DNA of 64,000 nucleotides from Azonexus hydrophilus (GCF_001956855.1 NZ_MTHD01000002.1:186001-250000); one strand, 5' to 3'; shown: positions 9,438-18,578, numbered from the stretch's first letter. The notes: a model not told the origin generated them from the sequence alone. Numbers and translations: made by a program.

Positions 9438-11818
9438 TCAGGAAAATCGGTCGCTTCGAGATTCGTGGCGAACTGGGGCGTGGGGCACAGAGCACCGTCT
9501 ACCGGGGGTTCGATCCGCAACTGCAGCGCGAGGTGGCGATCAAGACCCTGCATTTCACCCGGCCCGATCCGGCACAGAACCAGGTTCTGCTTGATGAAGC
9601 GCGGGCGGTGGGCAAGATGCGCCACCCGAACATCGTGCCGATCTTTGAGGCGGGCGAGGAGGGTGGCGACCTTTACCTGGTTTTCGAGTACGTTCCCGGT
9701 CAGAATCTGGCCGAGTTCCTGCGCCAGAGCGGCGCGCTGACGGCGGTCAAGGCCATCGGCATCCTGCGACCAGTGCTTGACGCAATTGCCCAGGCACACG
9801 CCCGCGGCATCATTCATCGCGATCTCAAGCCATCGAACATCCTGCTCGATGAAAACGGCACGCCGCGGGTCATGGATTTCGGTATCTCGGCCCATGTCGA
9901 TGCGCCGACCGACAATGAAGAGGAATACTCGGGCACGCCCGCCTACATGGCGCCGGAGTACATCGAGCGTCGGGAAAGCAGTGCGCGTTCGGATATTTTT
10001 TCGGCCGGTCTGGTGCTCTTCGAGATGCTCGCCGGCCGGCGGGCAGTCGAAGGCGACAGCCTGTTCCGCATCATGCACCGGATCGCCAGCGAGGATTTGC
10101 GCTTGCCACAGAATGTTGCGGTCGACGACCGTCTGAGCGGCATTTTGTACAAGGCGCTGGCGCGCGATCCGGCAATCCGCTTCCAGAGTGCCCTGCAGTT
10201 TGCCGAGGCGCTCGACAACTATCTCGAGCCGGAGGACGAGGGGCCCATCGATAGCGGTGGACGCCAGGCAACCATCGATTTCCTGTTGCGCCGGATGCGC
10301 CACAAGAGCGACTTTCCAGCCCTCTCCGAATCGGTCAGCGCGATCAACAAGATTGCCAACAGCGAGACCGAGAGCGTCAACAAACTGTCGAATTCCATCC
10401 TCCGGGATTTCGCGCTGACCAACAAGCTGTTGCGCCTGGTCAATTCGGCCTATTTCCGGCCGGCCGGCGGTGGCAGCATCAGCACGGTGTCGCGGGCGGT
10501 CATCGTTCTTGGCTTCGAGACGGTGCGCAATATCGCGATCACGGTACTGCTGTTCGAACACCTGCAGAACAAGGCGAATGCCAACCAGCTGAAGGAGGAG
10601 TTCCTGCGTGCCAACCTGGCCGGCATCCTGGCCAAGGATATCGGCGCGGCGGCGGAAATGCGTGATCTCGAGCAGACCTTCATCTGCGCGCTTTTCCACG
10701 GTCTGGGACGACTGCTGTCGCAATACTATTTTCCCGAGGAGTCCGACGAAGTCCGTCGGGTCATGGCGCAGAAGAACTGCACTGACGACCAGGCATCGCT
10801 GCTGGTGCTGGGCATCTCCTTCGAGGACCTGGGGATTGCCATCGCCCGTCAGTGGGGTTTTCCATCGGTTATTGTCGGCTCGATGCGCAAATTGTCGGCC
10901 GGGCATGTGCGCAAGCCGGGCACGCAGGAGGAACGTCTGCGCATGCTTTCGGGCTTTGCCAACGAACTCTGCGAGGTTATCGGCCAGGTCACGCCGGAAG
11001 CGCGCGAGCGGGAAATGGCCAAGGCGATGGTGCGCTTTCGCGATGCGCTGCCGCTTGAAGAAAAAGAGGTAATGCAGACCGTGAAGCGCTCGGTCGAGGA
11101 AATTGCCGATTTTGCCCGCATCATTCACCTGAATGTCCAGCAGACTGCCTTCGGCAAGCAGATGCGCCAATTTGCCAACGGTGGCAGCGAAACGGTGCTG
11201 ACCGCACCTGATCCGGAAACGGATTCGTTCAACGGTACGCTGCTCAAGGAGTCGGTCGTCCCGGGCGTGCTGGATGATCCATCCGGTACCGGTGTTCTGA
11301 AAATCGACGCCCAGGCGGTGTTGACCGCAGGAATCCAGGACATCAGCAATACGCTGGTTGATGGTTACAAGCTGAACGACATCCTGCGTATCATTCTCGA
11401 AACCATGTACCGGGCGATGGGTTTCAAGCGCGTCGTGCTGTGTATACGCGATGCCAAGGCCGGCACCATGCAGGGGCGTTTCGGTTTTGGCCCGGAGGCC
11501 AACGAAATTGCCCGCGCCTTCCGTTTTCCGCTCAGCTTCACGCCGGATATCTTCCATGCCGCGACATCGAAGGGCGCCGACATCCTGATCAGCGACATCG
11601 ATGACGAGAAGATTGCGGCGCGCATCCCCGACTGGTATCGCAAGGCAGTCCCGGCCCGTTCATTCGTGCTCTTTCCCCTCAACATCAAGGGCAATCCGGT
11701 GGCGCTGATCTACGCTGACCGGGATGAGGCTGGCGGTATCGAGATTCCGGACAAGGAACTCTCCCTGTTGCGCACCTTGCGCAACCAAGCGGTGCTGGCC
11801 ATCAAGCAGGGCGGATAG
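9434..11818 (+). CDS. Ser/Thr protein kinase - HDOD - GAF signalling fusion
   Basis: A 794-residue multidomain protein. Residues about 8-270 form a complete Hanks-type kinase: glycine loop GRGAQST (15-21), Lys37 in VAIK, HRDLKPSN with Asp130, DFG at 148-150 and MAPE at 172-175, so it should be active. Residues about 275-480 form an HDOD domain (FPALSESVSAINKIANSE, LRLVNSAYFRP, AVIVLGFETVRNIA), a degenerate HD-phosphohydrolase fold that acts in signalling rather than catalysis. Residues about 620-790 form a GAF-type sensor ending at LRNQAVLAIKQ. There is no transmembrane segment, so it acts in the cytoplasm. The input signal and substrates are unknown. Confidence 0.9.
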   Translation: MIRKIGRFEIRGELGRGAQSTVYRGFDPQLQREVAIKTLHFTRPDPAQNQVLLDEARAVGKMRHPNIVPIFEAGEEGGDLYLVFEYVPGQNLAEFLRQSGALTAVKAIGILRPVLDAIAQAHARGIIHRDLKPSNILLDENGTPRVMDFGISAHVDAPTDNEEEYSGTPAYMAPEYIERRESSARSDIFSAGLVLFEMLAGRRAVEGDSLFRIMHRIASEDLRLPQNVAVDDRLSGILYKALARDPAIRFQSALQFAEALDNYLEPEDEGPIDSGGRQATIDFLLRRMRHKSDFPALSESVSAINKIANSETESVNKLSNSILRDFALTNKLLRLVNSAYFRPAGGGSISTVSRAVIVLGFETVRNIAITVLLFEHLQNKANANQLKEEFLRANLAGILAKDIGAAAEMRDLEQTFICALFHGLGRLLSQYYFPEESDEVRRVMAQKNCTDDQASLLVLGISFEDLGIAIARQWGFPSVIVGSMRKLSAGHVRKPGTQEERLRMLSGFANELCEVIGQVTPEAREREMAKAMVRFRDALPLEEKEVMQTVKRSVEEIADFARIIHLNVQQTAFGKQMRQFANGGSETVLTAPDPETDSFNGTLLKESVVPGVLDDPSGTGVLKIDAQAVLTAGIQDISNTLVDGYKLNDILRIILETMYRAMGFKRVVLCIRDAKAGTMQGRFGFGPEANEIARAFRFPLSFTPDIFHAATSKGADILISDIDDEKIAARIPDWYRKAVPARSFVLFPLNIKGNPVALIYADRDEAGGIEIPDKELSLLRTLRNQAVLAIKQGG

Positions 11819-11841
11819 CAAAAGCCCGCCGGGTGGCGGGC
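11818..11841 (-). terminator. Rho-independent terminator for bamD
   Basis: On the minus strand a 7-bp GC stem (GCCCGCC/GGCGGGC, loop ACCC) is followed by TTTTGC, directly after the bamD stop. It could also slow transcription arriving from the kinase operon on the other strand, although there is no T-run on that side. Confidence 0.6.
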
Positions 11842-11853
11842 CGTGTCATCCAT

Positions 11854-12681
11854 TTACCAGAGTTTCCACCACGGAACCTTGCGTTCCAGGCCTTCCGTGT
11901 AATAACGGCTGTTCGGGAAATTCTTCTTCATCACCCGCTCGGCATCGTCGCGCAGGTCATTCATGCCCAGCTTGTCGTACGCGGCAACCAGAATGAACAT
12001 CGCCTCTTCGATTGCCGGCGCCTGCGGGTAGGTCTCGACAGCCACCTGGGCGCGGTTGGCAGCAGCAATGTAGGCGCCGCGCTTCATGTAGTAGCGGGCG
12101 ACGTGGACCTCCAGCGAGGCCAGCGCATTGACCAGATAGTTCATGCGCTTGATCGAGTCAGCCGCATATTTGCTGTTGGGGAAGCGGGTGACCAGTTCCT
12201 TGAACGAATCAAAGGCCTCGCGCGCCGCCTTGGGGTCGCGTTCGGTCAGGTCTTGGTTGCTCAGGTGGCCGACCAGACCCAGGTCTTCGTTGAAATTGAC
12301 GAGGCCTTTCAGATAGTAGGCATAGTCAACCGCCGGATGATTGGGGTGCAGTTTGATGAAACGATCGGCGGCGGCCAGTGCCGAGCCGGGCTCGTTCGAT
12401 TTCCAGTAAACGTAGGCCAGTTCCAGTTGCGCCTGCTGGGCGAAGCGGCCGTAGGGATAACGGGCTTCAAGTTTTTCCAGCATTTTGGTGGCGGTTTCCC
12501 ACGAGCCTTCGCCCTGCGCTTCCTTGGCGGCAGCGTAAAGACGTCCCGCCGACCAGCCTGCAGTCTCGTCGTGTTCAGTGGGGTTTGAACTGCAGCCGGC
12601 GAAGATCGCGATGGCGAAGACGGCGAGCAGTGTACGAAGGTAGGCGGGGAATGACTGGAATGCGGGTAAACTTCGCATCAT
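11854..12681 (-). CDS. bamD: Outer-membrane assembly lipoprotein BamD (ComL)
   Basis: A 275-residue lipoprotein of the beta-barrel assembly machinery, which folds outer-membrane proteins together with BamA. The signal peptide ends in the lipobox IFAGC, with lipidation predicted on Cys30. It is followed by five TPR-like helical repeats, seen in LYAAAKEAQGEGSWETA, LELAYVYWKSNEP, RFIKLHPNHPAVDYAYYLKG and VARYYMKRGAYIAAANRAQ. The start is the double ATG at 12681/12678; an AAGGA lies 6-9 bases upstream. It overlaps head to head with the rluD start, an arrangement common in proteobacteria, so the two genes share a very small promoter region or use promoters inside each other. Confidence 0.93.
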   Translation of the reverse strand: MMRSLPAFQSFPAYLRTLLAVFAIAIFAGCSSNPTEHDETAGWSAGRLYAAAKEAQGEGSWETATKMLEKLEARYPYGRFAQQAQLELAYVYWKSNEPGSALAAADRFIKLHPNHPAVDYAYYLKGLVNFNEDLGLVGHLSNQDLTERDPKAAREAFDSFKELVTRFPNSKYAADSIKRMNYLVNALASLEVHVARYYMKRGAYIAAANRAQVAVETYPQAPAIEEAMFILVAAYDKLGMNDLRDDAERVMKKNFPNSRYYTEGLERKVPWWKLW

Positions 12682-13639
12682 GAACGATCCTTATGAAAAC
12701 TCGGGCGATTATAGCCCAAGCGAGCCGCTCAATCTGACGGTTCCGGATGCTTGTGCCGGTCGTCGTCTCGACCAGGCACTGGCAGAGATGCTGCCGCAGC
12801 ATTCGCGCAACCGTCTGCAGACCTGGGTGCGCGATGGCTGCGTCGAAGTCGATGGGGTGCTGGCCAGTGAGCCGAAGCGCAAGGTGATGGGGGGCGAAAA
12901 GCTGCTGATCGCCTTGCCGGAAGATGCCGCCGTGCTGTCCGAACAGGCGGAAGACATTCCGCTCGACATCGTGTTCGAGGACGAAACCCTGCTGGTCATC
13001 AACAAACCGGCCGGACTGGTCGTCCATCCCGGCAGCGGCAACTGGACCGGCACCTTGATGAACGCCTTGCTGCACCACGTGCCGGGTATCGCCGAAGTGC
13101 CGCGTGCCGGTATCGTGCATCGCCTGGACAAGGACACCAGCGGCCTGCTGGTGGTTGCCAAGACGCTGGAAGCGCAAACCGATCTGGTCCGCCAGTTGCA
13201 GGCGCGGACTGTGAAACGCCAGTATCTGGCCATCGCCAGCGGCGTCATCCGCCGTGACGGCGGCGTCGATACGCCGATCGGCAGGCATCCGGTGAACCGG
13301 ATCAAGATGGCCATCGTGCCCGAAAGTCGCGGTGGCAAGCAGGCCCTGACCTGGTATCGGCGGCTGGAGCTGTTTACTTACTGCACGCTGGTCGAGTGTG
13401 CGCTGGAAACCGGGCGGACGCACCAGATCCGGGTGCATATGGCGTCCATCGGCCACCCGCTGGTCGGTGATCCGGTCTATGGCAAGAACGATCAGCGCCT
13501 GCCGCCGTTCAAGCGTCAGGCGCTGCACGCGACCCGTCTCGGCCTGGTGCATCCCCTGAGCGGCCGGCACATGCAGTGGGAAGTGCCGATGCCTGAAGAC
13601 ATGCGCGAACTGATCGAAACCCTGCGCGATGGCGGCTGA
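12680..13639 (+). CDS. rluD: 23S rRNA pseudouridine synthase RluD
   Basis: A 319-residue RluA-family enzyme that makes pseudouridines in helix 69 of 23S rRNA. An S4 RNA-binding domain (about 28-80, RRLDQALAEMLPQHSRNRLQTW) precedes the catalytic domain. The catalytic Asp is Asp150 in HRLDKDTSGLLVVAK, and the family motifs NKPAGLVVHPG, TGRTHQIRVH and GHPLVGDPVYG follow in order. The next gene, pgeF, overlaps its end by about 11 bases, as in many gammaproteobacteria and betaproteobacteria. Confidence 0.93.
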   Translation: MNDPYENSGDYSPSEPLNLTVPDACAGRRLDQALAEMLPQHSRNRLQTWVRDGCVEVDGVLASEPKRKVMGGEKLLIALPEDAAVLSEQAEDIPLDIVFEDETLLVINKPAGLVVHPGSGNWTGTLMNALLHHVPGIAEVPRAGIVHRLDKDTSGLLVVAKTLEAQTDLVRQLQARTVKRQYLAIASGVIRRDGGVDTPIGRHPVNRIKMAIVPESRGGKQALTWYRRLELFTYCTLVECALETGRTHQIRVHMASIGHPLVGDPVYGKNDQRLPPFKRQALHATRLGLVHPLSGRHMQWEVPMPEDMRELIETLRDGG

Positions 13640-14357
13640 GCTGCTGCTGCCCGAATGGCCGGCACCGGCCAATGTGCGCGCCTGGCAGACGCTGCGCGCC
13701 GGTGGCTGCAGCCCGGCGCCGTGGGACAGTTTCAACCTCGGTGACCATGTTGGCGATGCGCCGGAACGGGTGGCTGCCAATCGGGCGCAACTGCGCCGCC
13801 ATCTGCCGGGCGAGCCGGCATGGTTGCAGCAGGTGCATGGCATTGTTGCGGTCGACGCCGCGACGGTGGCAAAAACCGTCGTTGCCGACGTATCGTTTTC
13901 GCGCCAGCCTGGCGTCGTCTGCGCGGTGATGACTGCCGATTGCCTGCCGGTGCTGTTCTGCGACCGGGCCGGCAGCGTGGTGGCTGCGGCCCATGCCGGC
14001 TGGCGTGGTTTGCTGGCAGGCGTGCTGGAAAATACGGTGGCGGCGATGCAGGTGCCCGGCGATCAGGTCATGGCCTGGCTCGGGCCAGCCATCGGGCCGC
14101 AGAATTTCGAAGTCGGCGACGAGGTGCGGCAGGCATTCGTAGACCGCGATGGGGCGGCGGCTGTCGCCTTTGTGCCTCGCCAGCCGGGTAAATGGCTGGC
14201 TGACATCGCGCTGCTGGCGCGGCAGCGGCTGGCGTCAGCGGGGGTCGGGGCGGTCTTCGGCGGCGGGCTGTGCACCGTCGCCGACCACGGACGTTTCTTC
14301 TCCTACCGCCGTGACGGAGTCACCGGCCGGATGGCCAGCCTGATCTGGCTGAGCTGA
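13629..14357 (+). CDS. pgeF: Peptidoglycan editing factor PgeF (YfiH, multicopper-polyphenol-oxidase fold)
   Basis: A 242-residue YfiH-type protein. In Escherichia coli the family removes mis-incorporated L-Ser from UDP-MurNAc and keeps peptidoglycan stems correct; other members have purine nucleoside phosphorylase activity. The Zn-binding residues of the family are visible: His in WLQQVHG, Cys in MTADCLPVLF and His in AAAHAGWRGL, followed by LGPAIGPQNFEVG and the C-terminal GGGLCTV...FFSYRRDG. The 3' end overlaps the opposite-strand small membrane gene by about 120 bases. Confidence 0.9.
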   Translation: MAAELLLPEWPAPANVRAWQTLRAGGCSPAPWDSFNLGDHVGDAPERVAANRAQLRRHLPGEPAWLQQVHGIVAVDAATVAKTVVADVSFSRQPGVVCAVMTADCLPVLFCDRAGSVVAAAHAGWRGLLAGVLENTVAAMQVPGDQVMAWLGPAIGPQNFEVGDEVRQAFVDRDGAAAVAFVPRQPGKWLADIALLARQRLASAGVGAVFGGGLCTVADHGRFFSYRRDGVTGRMASLIWLS

Positions 14358-14558
14358 CTTGGCCTGCATTGCTTCCCGGTAGGCGCGACGCTGGCGACGC
14401 ACCTTGCTGCCGCTCATCCAGAGCAGCAGGCTGCAGGGCAGGAGTCCGTAAAAGGCGAACGAAACGATGCCGGCAAACAGGCTCGCTTCGTTGGCGGCAA
14501 TGAGCAGGGTGACGTAAAGCCAGCCGATGGCGATGATGTACATGCCGTAATTATGCAT
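14235..14558 (-). CDS. Small conserved membrane protein
   Basis: About 107 residues (102 if the ATG at 14543 is used). Two hydrophobic spans, MYIIAIGWLYVTLLIAA and LFAGIVSFAFYGLLPCSLLLW, are followed by a basic linker (KVRRQRRAYREAMQAK) and a hydrophilic tail. Similar short proteins with the MYIIAIGWLYVTLL start occur in Rhodocyclales, from memory. The tail runs antisense to the end of pgeF, so the true C-terminus is less certain than the membrane part. Its start lies just upstream of phaC on the other strand. Confidence 0.55.
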   Translation of the reverse strand: MHNYGMYIIAIGWLYVTLLIAANEASLFAGIVSFAFYGLLPCSLLLWMSGSKVRRQRRAYREAMQAKSAQPDQAGHPAGDSVTAVGEETSVVGDGAQPAAEDRPDPR

Positions 14559-14628
14559 TGACAGTGCCCGGACGGGTATGCAGAATCCAACGGCTACAGC
14601 CCCCGACAACCAGCGAGAAAAATATCCC

Positions 14629-16359
14629 ATGGCGCAAGGATCGAACAATAACGAGGCTTTTCTGGGTTCTGCCATGCAGTTCATGCAAGCCGGGCAGAGC
14701 ATGGCGCAGCAGTTCATGGACTATCTCGGCAAGAACGCCCCGGCTTTCGGCAATACGCCGCCGCCACCCGCCGATCCGCAGGCACTGACGGCGTTGCAGA
14801 AAAAGCTCATGGATCAGCAGATGTCGTTGTGGCAGGCCATGCTGGCCAAGCAGAAGGGGCAGGAGCAGGATTTCAAGGTAGCACCGGAACCCGGCGACCG
14901 CCGTTTTGCCGCGCCGGAATGGCGTGAAAGCCCGATTTACGATTACCTGCACCAGGCCTATCTGCTCAACGTCCGTTACCTGAAGGAAATGGTCGAGGTG
15001 CTGCCGGCGCAGGATGACAAGGGCCGGGAAAAGATGCGCTTCCTGGCGCGTCAGGTTGCCGATGCCATGGCGCCGTCCAACTTTGCCGCGACGAATCCAG
15101 AATTCGTCAAGCTGGCGCTGGAGACCAAGGGCCAGAGCATCACCGACGGCATCAACAACCTGATCAAGGATTTCGAGAAGGGCCGTATCTCGATGACCGA
15201 CGAGTCGGTGTTCGAGGTCGGCAAGAATATCGCCACCACCGAAGGCGCCGTCGTTTATGAAAATGACGTGATGCAGCTGATCCAGTACGCCCCGCTGACG
15301 CCGAAGGTCGGTACCCGGCCGCTGCTGGTCGTGCCGCCGTGCATCAACAAGTTCTACATCATGGACCTGCAGCCGGACAATTCGCTGATCCGCTACATGG
15401 TCGAGCAGGGCAACACGGTGTTTCTCGTCTCCTGGCGCAATCCCAAGGAAGACCAGGGACAACTGGGCTGGGACGATTATCTGGAACGTGGTCCCATCGA
15501 TGCCTTGCGGGTGGTTCGTGAGATAACCCGGGTGAAGCAGGTCAATGCATTGGGTTTCTGTGTCGGCGGCACCATCCTGACGTCGGCGCTGGCCGTGCTG
15601 AAGGCGCGTGGCGATGACTGTGTCGCTTCGTTGACCCTGCTGACCACGCTGCTCGACTTTTCGGATACCGGCGAGATCGGACTGTTCATCGACGAGCAGG
15701 GCATTGCCGCCCGCGAAGCGACGATCGGCAAGGGGGGGCTGCTGCCGGCCCGCGATCTGGCCAACACCTTTTCCTTCCTGCGTGCCAACGACCTGGTCTG
15801 GAATTACGTCACCGGCAACTACCTGAAGGGGCAGAAGCCGCAGGCGTTCGACCTGCTGTACTGGAACTCGGATTCGACCAATCTGCCGGGGCCGTTCGCC
15901 TGCTGGTACATGCGCAACATGTACCTGGAAAACAACCTGCGTGTTCCCGGTCGTCTGACTGCCTGCGGCGAAAAGCTCGATCTCGGCAGTCTCGACATGC
16001 CGGTCTACCTGCTGGCAACCCGCGAAGATCACATCGTGCCCTGGCAGTCAGCCTTCCAGAGCACGCGCATTCTCTCGGGCAAGGTGCGTTTCGTGCTCGG
16101 CGCCTCGGGCCATATCGCCGGCGTGATCAATCCGGCGAGCAAGAACAAGCGCAGTTTCTGGATCAACGACGAAGTGAAAACCGATGCCGAAGGGTGGTTG
16201 ACCGCAGCAACGGAAATGAAGGGCAGTTGGTGGCTGGACTGGGCCGACTGGATCAAGGAGCACTGTGGGGAACAGCGCGCCGCGCGCAAGATTGGCACAA
16301 CAAAATACAAAGCCATCGAGCCGGCACCGGGCCGTTACGTCAGGGAACGTGCGGTCTGA
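14629..16359 (+). CDS. phaC: Class I polyhydroxyalkanoate synthase
   Basis: A 576-residue polymerase that links (R)-3-hydroxyacyl-CoA units into PHA at the granule surface. The lipase-like box GFCVGG carries the catalytic Cys311; the other catalytic residues are Asp467 in ATREDHIVPW and His495 in GASGHIAG. The N-terminal 100 residues are Met/Gln-rich, as usual. The start could also be the ATG at 14578 (17 residues longer); I prefer 14629 (MAQGSNNN) because a GAGAAA lies about 9 bases upstream and it begins the recognisable N-terminal segment. It heads the phaC-phaB-phaB cluster, with phaR downstream. Confidence 0.95.
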   Translation: MAQGSNNNEAFLGSAMQFMQAGQSMAQQFMDYLGKNAPAFGNTPPPPADPQALTALQKKLMDQQMSLWQAMLAKQKGQEQDFKVAPEPGDRRFAAPEWRESPIYDYLHQAYLLNVRYLKEMVEVLPAQDDKGREKMRFLARQVADAMAPSNFAATNPEFVKLALETKGQSITDGINNLIKDFEKGRISMTDESVFEVGKNIATTEGAVVYENDVMQLIQYAPLTPKVGTRPLLVVPPCINKFYIMDLQPDNSLIRYMVEQGNTVFLVSWRNPKEDQGQLGWDDYLERGPIDALRVVREITRVKQVNALGFCVGGTILTSALAVLKARGDDCVASLTLLTTLLDFSDTGEIGLFIDEQGIAAREATIGKGGLLPARDLANTFSFLRANDLVWNYVTGNYLKGQKPQAFDLLYWNSDSTNLPGPFACWYMRNMYLENNLRVPGRLTACGEKLDLGSLDMPVYLLATREDHIVPWQSAFQSTRILSGKVRFVLGASGHIAGVINPASKNKRSFWINDEVKTDAEGWLTAATEMKGSWWLDWADWIKEHCGEQRAARKIGTTKYKAIEPAPGRYVRERAV

Positions 16360-16386
16360 TTCCGATAATCCGAGGAGGAGAAAAAA

Positions 16387-17127
16387 ATGTTGCGAGTAGC
16401 ATTGATCACCGGCGGTATGGGCGGCCTGGGCGAAGCCATCTGCATCAAGATGGCGGCGCTGGGCTACAAGGTCGTCACCACGCATTCACCGGGCAATACC
16501 AAGGTCGATGAATGGCTTAAGAACATGAACAACATGGGCTATGGCTTCAAGGCCTTTCCCTGCGACGTCACCGATTTCGATTCGGCCCGGGCCTGCGTCG
16601 AGACCGTTGCCCGCGAGGTGGGTCCGGTCGATGTGCTGGTCAACAACGCCGGCATCACCCGCGACATGACTTTCCGGAAGATGACGAAGGGCGATTGGGA
16701 TGCCGTCATGAGCACCAATCTCGATTCCGTCTTCAACATGACCAAGCAGGTCATGGATGGCATGGTCGAGCGCAAGTGGGGCCGTGTCATCAATGTTTCT
16801 TCGGTCAACGGTCAGAAGGGTGCCTTCGGCCAGACCAACTACTCGGCTGCCAAGGCCGGCATGCATGGCTTCACCAAAGCGCTGGCGCTGGAAGTTGCCA
16901 AGCAGGGTGTCACAGTAAATACCATCTCGCCGGGTTATATTGGCACCAAGATGGTGACTGCGATCCCGCAGGACATCCTCGATTCGAAAATCCTGCCGCA
17001 AATTCCGGTTAGTCGCCTCGGCAAGCCCGAAGAAATCGCCGGCCTCGTTGCTTACCTCGCTTCCGATGAAGCGGCGTTCGTGACCGGGGCCAATATTTCC
17101 ATCAACGGCGGTCAACACATGTATTGA
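16387..17127 (+). CDS. phaB: Acetoacetyl-CoA reductase, copy 1
   Basis: A 246-residue short-chain dehydrogenase that reduces acetoacetyl-CoA to (R)-3-hydroxybutyryl-CoA with NADPH, supplying PhaC. The cofactor loop is TGGMGGLG near residues 8-15, NNAG lies near 87-90 and the catalytic residues are Ser139, Tyr152 and Lys156 (NYSAAKAG). A strong GAGGAGG ribosome-binding site lies just before the ATG. It follows phaC by 27 bases and precedes a second phaB by 45 bases. The two copies are similar along their whole length but clearly diverged, so the duplication is not recent. Confidence 0.93.
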   Translation: MLRVALITGGMGGLGEAICIKMAALGYKVVTTHSPGNTKVDEWLKNMNNMGYGFKAFPCDVTDFDSARACVETVAREVGPVDVLVNNAGITRDMTFRKMTKGDWDAVMSTNLDSVFNMTKQVMDGMVERKWGRVINVSSVNGQKGAFGQTNYSAAKAGMHGFTKALALEVAKQGVTVNTISPGYIGTKMVTAIPQDILDSKILPQIPVSRLGKPEEIAGLVAYLASDEAAFVTGANISINGGQHMY

Positions 17128-17172
17128 CCGACGTTTTTTTTACCCCGCTTCAACAACAAGGAAGGAATAATT

Positions 17173-17916
17173 ATGACGCAACGTGTCGCTCTCGTTACCG
17201 GTGCCATGGGTGGTCTGGGTACCGCCATCTGCCAGGAACTGGCCAAGGCCGGTCACAAGGTGGTTGCCTCCTATCACCCCCAATTCGATAACAAGGAAGA
17301 ATGGCTGAAGGAAATGGCCGCCGCCGGTTTCAATGATTTCGTCTGCGTCGCCGGTGACGTTTCTTCCCTGGAAGACTGCCAGAAAATGGTTGCTGAAGCC
17401 GAAGCCGCTTGCGGCCAGGTCGACATCCTCGTGAACAATGCCGGTATCACCCGTGACCGCATGTTCGCCAAGATGGAAAAGGATGGCTGGGATGCCGTCA
17501 TTTCCACCAACCTGACCTCGCTGTTCAACATGTCCAAGCAAGTCTCCGCCAAGATGGCCGAGCGTGGCTGGGGCCGCATCATCAACATCTCCTCTGTCAA
17601 CGGCGTCAAGGGTCAGGCTGGTCAGACCAACTACTCCGCTGCCAAGGCTGGTGTGATCGGCTTCACCAAGGCTCTGGCTGCCGAACTGGCCGCCAAGGGC
17701 GTGACGGTTAACGCCATCGCCCCGGGCTACGTCGCGACCAAGATGGTCATGGCGATCAAGCCGGAAGTTCTGCAGACCATCGTCGACTCCGTGCCGATGA
17801 AGCGTCTGGCCAAGCCGGAAGAAATCGGTGGCGCCTGCGCCTACCTGTCGTCCGAACTGGCTGGTTTCATGACCGGCGCGACGATGAACATCAACGGCGG
17901 TCTGTATTACCAGTAA
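17173..17916 (+). CDS. phaB: Acetoacetyl-CoA reductase, copy 2
   Basis: A 247-residue paralogue of the preceding gene with the same motifs: TGAMGGLG cofactor loop, NNAGITRDRMF, catalytic Ser, Tyr154 and Lys158 in NYSAAKAG, and the family-typical GGLYYQ C-terminus. AAGGAAGG lies 7 bases upstream of the ATG. Codon use is strongly biased to C-ending codons (AAC, ATC, TTC, GGT/GGC), more so than in copy 1, which suggests higher expression. A perfect 10-bp terminator follows, so phaC-phaB-phaB is probably one transcript ending here. Confidence 0.93.
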   Translation: MTQRVALVTGAMGGLGTAICQELAKAGHKVVASYHPQFDNKEEWLKEMAAAGFNDFVCVAGDVSSLEDCQKMVAEAEAACGQVDILVNNAGITRDRMFAKMEKDGWDAVISTNLTSLFNMSKQVSAKMAERGWGRIINISSVNGVKGQAGQTNYSAAKAGVIGFTKALAAELAAKGVTVNAIAPGYVATKMVMAIKPEVLQTIVDSVPMKRLAKPEEIGGACAYLSSELAGFMTGATMNINGGLYYQ

Positions 17917-17933
17917 TTTTGCAATGCACCATC

Positions 17934-17962
17934 AAGGGGCGCCTTTGGGCGCCCCTTTTTTA
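17934..17962 (+). terminator. Rho-independent terminator after the phaCBB operon
   Basis: A perfect 10-bp stem (17934-17943 with 17948-17957; AAGGGGCGCC arm) with loop TTTG is followed by a run of T. It lies 17 bases after the second phaB stop and before phaR, separating the two transcripts. Confidence 0.9.
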
Positions 17963-18008
17963 CGCTATAATGCTGCACTGCACATAAACCAATCTTGAGG
18001 CTCGCAGC

Positions 18009-18560
18009 ATGTCCGAACCGGTTCGCCTGATCAAGAAATACCCCAATCGTCGCCTGTACGATACCAAGACAAGCGCTTACATCACCCTGGGGGATGTCAA
18101 GGAACTGGTGCTCAAGTTCGAGTTGTTCAAGGTTCTCGACGCCAAGACCGGTGACGACCTGACGCGCAGCATCCTGCTGCAGATCATCCTCGAAGAGGAA
18201 ACCGGCGGTGTGCCGCTGTTCTCCTGCGAGTTGCTGTCGGGATTCATCCGCTTCTACGGCAGCACTTCCCAGAACATGCTCGGGAAGTACCTGGAAAACA
18301 ACATGAAGACCTTCGTCGATTTCCAGCAGAAACTGCAGGAGCAATCGCGCACGATGTACGGTGGCGATACGGCTACGGTGCAGGCGGATTTCTGGAACCA
18401 GTTCCTGAATTTCCAGCAGCCGGCCATGCAGAACATGATGTCGGCCTACATGGACCAGTCGAAGAAGATGTTCCAGTCGATGCAGGACCAGTTGCAGACG
18501 CAGACCCGCACGATGTTCACCGGTTTCCCGGTGGTGCCGCCGGAAACGCCGGAGAAGTAA
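18009..18560 (+). CDS. phaR: PHA synthesis repressor PhaR
   Basis: A 183-residue repressor of phasin and PHA genes that binds both DNA and PHA, and so links phasin expression to granule formation. The N-terminal DNA/PHB-binding domain is unmistakable (VRLIKKYPNRRLYDTKTSAY at 5-24), followed by the accumulation-regulator repeat (FRFYGSTSQNMLGKYLENNM-like region near 80-100). The C-terminal 80 residues are rich in Gln and Met, as in other PhaR proteins. A TATAAT-like hexamer (CTATAATG) lies about 45 bases upstream of the start, so it has its own promoter. Confidence 0.93.
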   Translation: MSEPVRLIKKYPNRRLYDTKTSAYITLGDVKELVLKFELFKVLDAKTGDDLTRSILLQIILEEETGGVPLFSCELLSGFIRFYGSTSQNMLGKYLENNMKTFVDFQQKLQEQSRTMYGGDTATVQADFWNQFLNFQQPAMQNMMSAYMDQSKKMFQSMQDQLQTQTRTMFTGFPVVPPETPEK

Positions 18561-18578
18561 TTCACCGGCCGGCAGCGG

